A DNA stretch of 64,000 nt from Brachypterus glaber (taxonomy: Eukaryota; Arthropoda; Insecta; Coleoptera; Kateretidae): NCBI GenBank assembly GCA_958510825.1, contig OY294052.1, positions 4,609,816 through 4,673,815 of the forward strand. The letters are read 5' to 3'. The first letter of the stretch is position 1. Each line of letters begins with the position of its first letter. Made by a program: the position numbers and the translations under genes. The notes beneath the pieces are model-generated. The model saw only the letters and a list, made by a program, of their open reading frames with translations. It had not been told where the DNA came from and made no database searches. Of the stretch, positions 56,907 to 64,000 are shown piece by piece.

Positions 56907-59900
56907 CTAAACAACAGGTTTTAAGGAGAATGATAACTTGGGTCTTGAATTATTTTTGCCTAATATTTTTTTCTGTTCCTCTTTAGTCCTTTTTTCCTGT
57001 TCTTTTCGAAGTTTTTGTCGTTCCTCGTCCATTTTTCGTTGCTCTTCTACCATGGCTAACCTTTCTTCTGCCTAAAATAATAAGACTTTATTGACCTATA
57101 ACCAGAACACGGTCCTCCTTAAACAAGTGATGATTTTTTTAGTTTATTGAGTAAAACATGGACAAAATTTGTATTTTTATTAGGAATATAGTGTTTTTTT
57201 AAGGTGTTTTATAAAATATCCTTTTTTTTAAATAATCTTATGAGATCCTTATGAGTTTTAAAATTTTGCAGGGGGTAAAGTTAAGGACACTACATATGTA
57301 AACTCTAGTTCAGTTTCCTAGTGGCTGCGCCACAAATCTAGTGTCCTTAGGTGAAGTGACTGAGATCCAATGCATAATAATTTTTATCCAATACATACAG
57401 ATAATAAGACAATTACCAGCTTTATTTTAAATAGATAAACTCAATAATAACCCCCGCGTGGCTTTTACTTTATTGAGTGGATAATTATTTGTTTTACCCA
57501 CTCAACTGTCACTTGTCAAATTATTTTCTTGTAAATGTCATTAACATTTTTAATAAAAATATGAATTCTTAAGCTATTTATTGGATAAAACCTTGTATGG
57601 AACTCATGGGTAAACCGATATTGCCCTCTCGAAAATTAACCTGTTTGGCTGACGCCTCGCAGGTTAATTTTCTCATGGGAAATATCTTACTTTACCCACT
57701 AGTACCATAAATAACTACTATATTATTGATTTAAACTTACTAATTTCTTCTGTGCTTCTTCTATTTTTCTTTGATTTTCTTCCAATATCTTTTCCACCAT
57801 TTCCTGTTTTTTCCTTTCTTCTTCCTATAAAACATGTAAAAAAAAATTAATTTCTAAACGTAACCTTATTGTGTCCGGTCCTAGCTCCCATTCAAACAAA
57901 TCTTTACATTAAAATACTTCTACTTATGAATCCATTTTTAACGAGGTATAATATCAAAAGGCTTCTAAAATGCTATTAAACATTTTATCACAGACCCTAC
58001 TGAACCCAGAATTTAAAATTATATTTATATGATTTTAAATTATGGTTTCAGTAGGGTCTGTGATAAAATTATAAAAGATTTATTAAAAGCTAGTAATATG
58101 TGTATTAAATAATATATTATTAGGTTTAAATTTATAGGTTATTTTGTTCTAGTTTTGTTTAAATACATCAATAATATTAATGATAAAGGGCGGAAACTAA
58201 AAAAAATTAATTCTAAAACTCATCGACAAATTTTAAATTTCATTAAAAAATATGCATTAATAACATTATTACAGCATTTTGACTTGTTATTTAAAAAATT
58301 GTCAACTATAAAAAACTTTAAAATGCTGTACCGTCAACTGGGGTGACTTCAGACGGTGTGGGTGACTTCGGACACTTTTTCGCAAAACCTTCTTTGCGTC
58401 TTTTGCGTCTGAATAAATGGGTTTGGACTTTTTAACCCATAATAACACGTTAACATGGTGTGGTCCCATAACTTATATTTTATATTACTTATATTTTTAA
58501 TATTATTAATCTTATTATCATTATTTATATTATAGATATTCTTAAAGAAGTATTTTTACCATAAAGATTTACCCATTCATACAATTATCATACCAGAGGA
58601 TACCTGTTTAAATTGTAATTTAATTTTTGACATTTTAAAGAATTAAATAAAATTATTTTACTTTTAATACTTTTATTCCAACTGATAAAAAAAAATTATG
58701 AATTAAAGTACAATTGACTTCTAAAGAAAATTTATGTAGTACCTAAATAATTTCAAATAAGTAAAAAACTAATATATTATAATTACACACACCAACAAAA
58801 ATAAAAATGTTTATTTATTATTATTTATTTTATTTTTTAAATATTCCTAATCCAAATTTAATTTCAAGCCGATTTCTGACGCAATTTAAAAACTAGAGAA
58901 GCTAGACCCTTTAAAATATACACAGGACTGGTATCTTTTAATGCTTCTTGTGATTTCTACCCTCAGCTATGATATTACCAAAATATTCACTATCAGCATT
59001 ATGACACTATTATTTTTATTAAATTTTGTTTAATTTGAAAAAATATTAATCCAAAACTACGTAAATTATCTTTAGACATATCAACAGACTCGATAAACTC
59101 TATAGGAATTAAAAAATCAAAAACTTATGTCTTACGTTAATCTAAGATCCATAAACTATGAAAAAATAATTCCCATAGTTTTGTCAGAGCAGGGATGGGT
59201 CATTATCAAATATGGTTAAACAAAAATGAAAAATATAAAGCTAGTTTTTCGGAATTTTATTGCTTTTATGAAAGAGTAAAATAAGCATATTGGACTTTTT
59301 GTATTTAAACCCTTTAGAAAACCGCAGCATAAATAAAAGTAACAAAAAAAGGTTGAAAATATAAACATGATAACGGAGAACACGATTTATGTTTGACCAA
59401 TGCGATTTTCTAGTGAATGATCAATTTTACTTACCTCTAAATTTTAAGACACTCACTGCTCAACGATCAGATTGCAATTAGAGTCTTCCATGTCAGTTTG
59501 CCATATAAATGCAAATAAAGCACTCTATGTGTTCCTAATTTTAACTATATTCATATTTGATCACGGAGTATATGAAAAATGGGATAATAAAACACATAGA
59601 GCGCTTCATTTGCATTTATATGGCAAACTGATCTGGAAGACTCTAGTTGAAATCTAATCGTTGAGCAGTGAGTGTCTTAAAATTTAGAGGTGAATTAAAT
59701 TCATTATTGACTTGCATTGGTCAAACATAAATCGTGTTTTACGTTATCTTGTTTATTTATGTTTGCAACAAATTTTTGTTACTTTTTTATTTTTGCTGCG
59801 GTTCGCTAAGGGGTTTAAATACATATAAGTCTAAGAATGCTTCTTTTTACTCTTTCATAAAAGCAATAAAATTCCAAAAACCTACCTTTATATTTTTCCT

Positions 59901-62574
59901 TTTTGTTTAACAATATTTGATAATGAACCGGATATGTGTTTGGGATTATTAAGGATGATCATTCAAGAGCTAGGCAAGGACCAGTCAGGTGTTCAAAATT
60001 CAAAAAAAATGCGAAACCTGATGTTCATAATAGGAACTCAAAAGGTTGTTTTAAAAGTATAAAATAAAATAGTTTTAATAATACCTGATGCGCGCAGCTC
60101 GGTCCTTCTGCAGTACCTGCATCCAATTTTCAACTACAATTCCTTCACATTTGTTCACTGTAGACCGTTTAGCTTACATGCTATTGGCATATATTAAGTA
60201 CATAACTGTGTGTTTTTGGAAATTATGTAGAAAATAGTGTGTGTTATTCTACATTATTCGGCTTAATTCTAGTTAGTCTTTTATAGTGCATAGGTACCAT
60301 ATATCACAATGAATTATTTAAAAATATTTAAGTTTGTTTAAACATAAAATAACCCACAGAATGATTGTAAAAAATAATAAAGATTCTTGAAAATCTTGTC
60401 CATAGAAAATCTCGCCTGTATTAAATTTTAATATTTGAAATTTACTTAAATTAGTAGCCAAAAAATAAAATAAATTAACATGATTTGTCTTTCCTAAGAT
60501 GAATCAAATATTATCTCATTATAAATGGAAGAATAACAAAAATTAACCTAACAAACCATCAAGATAATACCTGAGGGGCGATTTATTCGGAAGTACTTGG
60601 AAGTACAGTAGTGTCGCGATAATCCGAACCTTCGATACAGTACATGTATTTTGTAGTCCGAATTTCTTCGTTCGGATTACCGCATCATTCGGATTATCGA
60701 AGACTCGGATCGTAACGTATTTTTGTCACAAAAAAATTGATGTTTTAGTAATAATTTATTATGCAGACCAAAGTTTTTTCAATATCCCTGACTTTTTAGA
60801 GTTAATCGAATTCCCTGACTTTTCCTGATCTGTGAGTCTACACCTACGCTTCTCTCACGCACCAGTAAAACCCTATTATAACACATAAGAAATCTAACTC
60901 AATAAACTGTGATATTAGTCAAACCTAAAACCACTCTTTTATTTCATTCATAGTCAATATATTACTACATGGAATGTGTATTTGAATTCATCCACATTAA
61001 TATTTTTTTTTTACAATAAGAGATATGTCGAACTTAACTTATCCATGCAAAAAAAAAACACAGTAAAGCAATAAAGACAAGTGAATTGATTTTTGATGGA
61101 TCTTGGTAATAATATTTAAAAAGGACTGATTCATCTTAGGGTTAAAAACATAAGGTATATTAGACATTATAACAGCTATTATTATATTATTTAAAAGTAA
61201 AGTATTATTGTTTAAGCTATAATATTTCATACATAGTAAATTAAATATTTTTAATAAACTGTGCATTAAACACTGTGTTGGATTGGACAGATGAGATAGT
61301 GACAAAAATATTATGGGACCCCCACCTTTGGGATTTTCGCGAAAAAATGTTTCCGTCTGTCAGTCTCTGTCCGCGGAAATTTGTGACCAATAACTCCAGA
61401 ACTCTTAAACTAAAGACTTGAATTTGAAACATTGGTTCCTTACGCAAACTTTGGAAATCAAAGTTTTCAGCTGGGATTCAATTTCGAAAAAACTATGTTT
61501 TTGTAAAAAAGTAACTCTCATGAAAACTTATTTTGAAATAAAAAGTTTTTTTCTTATAAGGATTTCATAATGGTAAATAAATAAATAAATGTTCAAAGCA
61601 CAGTTCTTTTAAAATAATTTTTAGTATCAAGAAAAATATTACTAACAAACAAAAAAATAACCAATTTAAATATAACTAAACTTTAATATACACTAAGAGG
61701 AAATGAGGTACCTAAATGACTCCTATGATTTTGCAAGATTTCAAAGTTATCATATCCTTACAAAATCAACTGTTGACAAAATACCACACACTTAGATAAT
61801 CTAATTTTTGGGATTAATAAGAACAATTTATATTTATGTTATAAATATAATTAAGAAAATGTATAAATTTAATTGGCGGGTGGGCGGTATTTTATTCTTA
61901 CCTCTCTTAACTTTTCTTCTTCTTTCTGTAGTGCCCTTCGGTTTTCCAGGTCCTCCATCATCTCTTTCTCCATTATTCTTTTAGCTTCTTCCACTCGTTT
62001 TGTGACTTCACGCTCAATTTCATCCTTGCGTTTTTCTAATTCTTCTTCTACTCGTTTACTGACTAACTCTTCTATTCTTTTGGCTGTTTCTTCTTCTATT
62101 AAACGCTGTTCTGCCTCACGTTGTCTTCGTTGCCTTTCCATATCTGCCAACCTTTCAACTTCATCCATTTTGTGGCTTTTATGGTGTTTTTTGCTACTGT
62201 GTTTATCATATTTATCACTTTTTGTTAAGTCTATGGATATATCACTACTAGCTGAAGACGATATTGAATGGGAACGTTTCCTGGAAAAAACGTAATTACT
62301 TCAAATACTATACATAGCAGTACCTAATAGCAGAGTACTACTACATAGCTTTGTTTTGCCAGAAAGTGTATAACCTTGTTCTTATATTAAGTATAATTTT
62401 TAGAGATACTTACCTTGATTTTGAGCTTCTTTCTTTTGGTTTTTCTATTATTTTGTAGCTTTTTGTATGTGAAGTCGTACTACGTTCTGATCGATCCCTA
62501 GATTTACTTCTTTTATGGTGTTTACTTTTGTGGTGTTTTCTAGGTGATCTGCTCCTACTCCTTGATCTACCCAT
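56907..62574 (-). CDS. ARGLU1: ARGLU1, arginine and glutamate-rich protein 1 (4 exons, 262 aa)
   Basis: Coding exons on the minus strand are 62414-62574, 61902-62280, 57741-57824 and 56907-57071, which join in frame with GT/AG introns of 133, 4077 and 669 bp. The first ~90 residues are Arg/Ser/Lys/His-rich ([20 protein letters not shown]). The rest is a long charged helix ([33 protein letters not shown]) ending [19 protein letters not shown], the conserved ARGLU1 terminus. Family knowledge: a nuclear speckle protein that modulates splicing and Mediator-dependent transcription. Human ARGLU1 is 273 aa, so this is full length. The large intron 2 holds a hairpin (57982-58070) and a 0.74-kb palindrome. 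Intron 3 holds a MITE-B copy ending ~23 bp from exon 3. It is divergently arranged with the UPF0598 gene. Confidence 0.95.
57384..57717 (+). mobile_element. MITE family B, copy 4, in ARGLU1 intron 3
   Basis: TTATCCAATACATACAGATA to ACTAGTACCATAAATAACTA, with the internal TTAACCTG ... CAGGTTAA hairpin. It sits 23 bp from the exon 3 splice donor. Confidence 0.82.
57982..58070. repeat. Hairpin in ARGLU1 intron 2
   Basis: ATTTTATCACAGACCCTACT pairs with AGTAGGGTCTGTGATAAAAT. The inner AATTTAAAAT/ATTTTAAATT also pairs. Confidence 0.8.
58071..59195. other. AT-rich part of ARGLU1 intron 2
   Basis: Very AT-rich, with no domain-bearing reading frame. GTGACTTCAGAC/GTGACTTCGGAC words at 58343-58372 resemble an element end but no partner was found. 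Confidence 0.35.
59196..59931. repeat. ~0.74-kb imperfect palindrome in ARGLU1 intron 2
   Basis: GGTCATTATCAAATATGGTT at the left mirrors AATATTTGATAATGAACC at the right. TGCATTTATATGGCAAACTG, CGTTGAGCAGTGAGTGTCTT and TTTATGTTTGACCAATGC have inverse partners. The arms are ~330 bp with modest divergence, so this is an old element or inverted duplication. Non-coding. Confidence 0.75.
60606..60720. mobile_element. Possible pogo/Tigger-type element end
   Basis: CAGTAGTGTCGCGATAATCC followed by repeats of TTCGGATTATCG / CGGATTACCG resembles the terminus of pogo/Tigger DNA transposons. The other terminus was not located. Confidence 0.35.
60721..61901. other. Remainder of ARGLU1 intron 2
   Basis: Non-coding. 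61310-61500 contains a stretch like the GTCTGTCAGTCT/TCCGCGGAAAT repeat family. No gene was seen. Confidence 0.35.
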
Positions 62575-63138
62575 TATACAAATTTATTTAATTGACTGGG
62601 GCAAATAAAATTACACGGCGACGCTCAGCACAAATATCACAAAATGTCAGCAGAACAGCATTTCTGTCAAATTATTTGACTCAAAAATGACAGCATCAAA
62701 ATGACATGTATACGACGTTGTCAAATTATTCAGCGTCAGTAATAAAAAAAATATCATTAAAAAGCCTGTAGTTTTTATTGAAAAGCTAATATAAGTTTTG
62801 TAAATATTTTGCATACAACTTCAAAATAACAAAGTGTCTATTCTTGATGAAATAATCTAAAAGAAAGCAAAATTTTTCTTGACTCGGCAACACTGGTTGC
62901 GCATTATTTGACATTGCGCATGAGCAGTGGTTGAAGCTCCGGTACAGCAAAAAAAAAGTGTCACAAATTGTAATTCAATTTTAAAATCTTAGTAGAAGTC
63001 ACAGCCCTAAAAGGTGCGACTATTATAGCAATATAATATTAAAATTATAAATTTTATTATATAATTTTTGGAAAAAAAAAAATAGTGCAGTGTCTAAAGT
63101 TACATATAATAACAAAGTTCAGACTCTCGGTTTTTGAA
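62575..63138. promoter_or_regulatory. Divergent promoter region between ARGLU1 and the UPF0598 gene
   Basis: The two start codons face away from each other with 564 bp between them. This is a classic arrangement for a shared bidirectional promoter of housekeeping genes. No TATA box is convincingly placed. Transcription starts cannot be fixed from sequence alone. Confidence 0.5.
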
Positions 63139-63833
63139 ATGAAAATGAAGAATATATTACATGTTTTAAGAACAAATGTACAGCATAATAGAAGTGCATT
63201 TGTGAAATATGCAACGTATACTCAAGGACAAGAACCAGAACCTAAAATACGTGAATATTTTTATTACATCGATCACCAAGGGATGGTAAGTCTATTTTTC
63301 AAGAATTAAATATCAAAAAATGTAAATAGCTATTTCTAGATGATGCCAGGATGAAAAACTTTACTTCATGCTTTAAAGAGAAAAAATTCATACGGTTTTT
63401 CTTCAATCAATTACAACTAAATAATACTGACCGATACAAGGAGTTTCCATACTTATCGTTATGTGGAAAAGAGCGCAACTTTGTAAGATGTGATGATTAT
63501 CCAATAGTGTATACTCATGTTATAAAAAAAATCACGAAAGATAATTTAAAAGAAATTCACTTAGCATATAATCATGCTGGAGATATGTTAAGTTTAAAAT
63601 TTGAACCACTAAAAATATTCATGCTACCGGAAACAGGTAGGGTATACCATCCAGCACCAGAAAAAGTTGGTTCCGTTGGTCTAATCCAATCAAAACTAGC
63701 TATCGAGTTTAGTAAATTCTTTAAATTTGATAATGGGGAGCAAAAACCACCAACCCATTTTACTTTCAATGATACAACCTTTGAGTTAGACACAAATTGG
63801 TATAGAAAGGCTGTAAATAAAAAAGATTTGTAA
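63139..63833 (+). CDS. UPF0598 family protein (C8orf82 homologue), 216 aa
   Basis: Two exons, 63139-63285 and 63330-63833, are joined across a 44-bp intron. The join reconstitutes HQGMLFLDDARMKNFTSCFK, the most conserved block of the family. Other matches are PKIREYFYYIDHQG, FPYLSLCGKERNFVRCDDYP, FEPLKIFMLPETGRVYHPAP and GGVGLI-like VGSVGLIQSKLA. Human C8orf82 is also 216 aa, so the gene looks complete. The start was set at the ATG at 63139 because upstream in-frame codons lack another ATG. The N-terminus is basic with few acids, which could fit mitochondrial targeting, but that is an inference. The biochemical function is unknown. Confidence 0.93.
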
Positions 63834-64000
63834 ATACACTTTAAATTTTTATTGAAAATATGTGAAAAAATCTTGTAAATATGTATATATTTTATATATA
63901 TTGTATCATTAGGATTCATACATTAAATATATAATTTTTGCAGTTTATTTGGAAGAAAAGTATATTGCTAGTGAAAATATAAAATATTTTCAATATTACA
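63834..64000 (+). other. 3' flank of the UPF0598 gene
   Basis: AT-rich sequence with ATTAAATATA-type words that could serve as a poly(A) signal. It is cut by the window end. Confidence 0.35.

Noticed and set aside
61873..62295. 140-codon Ser-rich plus-strand frame
   Set aside because: It is the antisense shadow of the repetitive Glu/Arg codons of ARGLU1 exon 2.
63085..63138. Upstream GTG-initiated extension of the UPF0598 protein
   Set aside because: Nuclear eukaryotic genes rarely start at GTG, and the ATG at 63139 gives a protein of the family's usual length.

Overview
The window is an AT-rich, intron-containing, very repeat-dense piece of animal nuclear DNA, most likely from an insect. 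The evidence is the spliced genes with GT/AG introns (several of only 44-60 bp), an arthropod-style mixture of Ty3/gypsy, Penelope-like, LINE and Tc1/mariner remnants, and many small inverted-repeat elements. No bacterial features, rRNA or confident functional tRNA were seen. The species cannot be named from the sequence.

Layout. 1-37385: no host gene recognised. This is a repeat landscape. Its best-defined resident is a near-intact Ty3/gypsy retrotransposon at 6474-11966 on the minus strand, with two identical 190-bp LTRs and a 4-bp target duplication. It sits inside an older palindromic (foldback) element at 6338-12703. Around it are the 3' part of a Penelope-like element with a GIY-YIG endonuclease (15331-15975), two LINE 3' ends (16633-17136 and 17733-18105), four copies of one ~330-bp MITE across the window, a ~245-bp tandem array seeded by a palindromic element (18791-19815), and many hairpins.

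37386-54947: two tandem, same-strand paralogues of the tubulin tyrosine ligase-like TTLL3 (tubulin glycylase) type, 958 and 1283 codons after splicing. Four intron positions and phases are shared. Their introns and the DNA between them hold repeats: a solo LTR, a LINE reverse transcriptase scrap, Tc1 remnants, palindromes and FB-like elements.

56907-63833: a head-to-head pair. ARGLU1 (arginine- and glutamate-rich protein 1, four exons, 262 aa, minus strand) and a UPF0598/C8orf82-family gene (two exons, 216 aa, plus strand) have start codons 564 bp apart and probably share a bidirectional promoter.

The most unusual content is non-coding: (i) a 1.2-kb palindrome with a tRNA-like Pol III module in each arm; (ii) a 0.7-kb palindrome built from two inverted Penelope-type terminal units, each with a hammerhead-ribozyme-like core, next to another such core downstream of the Penelope-like ORF; (iii) a ~770-bp inverted-repeat element flanked by a perfect 31-bp direct repeat; (iv) palindromic elements with shared ends, one of which has become a tandem satellite; (v) FB-like elements whose inverted arms are tandem repeats of a ~17-bp unit; (vi) a gypsy element whose gag-protease and pol lie in one frame split by a single amber codon. 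The host genes themselves look ordinary, except for the divergent second TTLL3 paralogue with its long Asn/Lys/Glu-rich tail.
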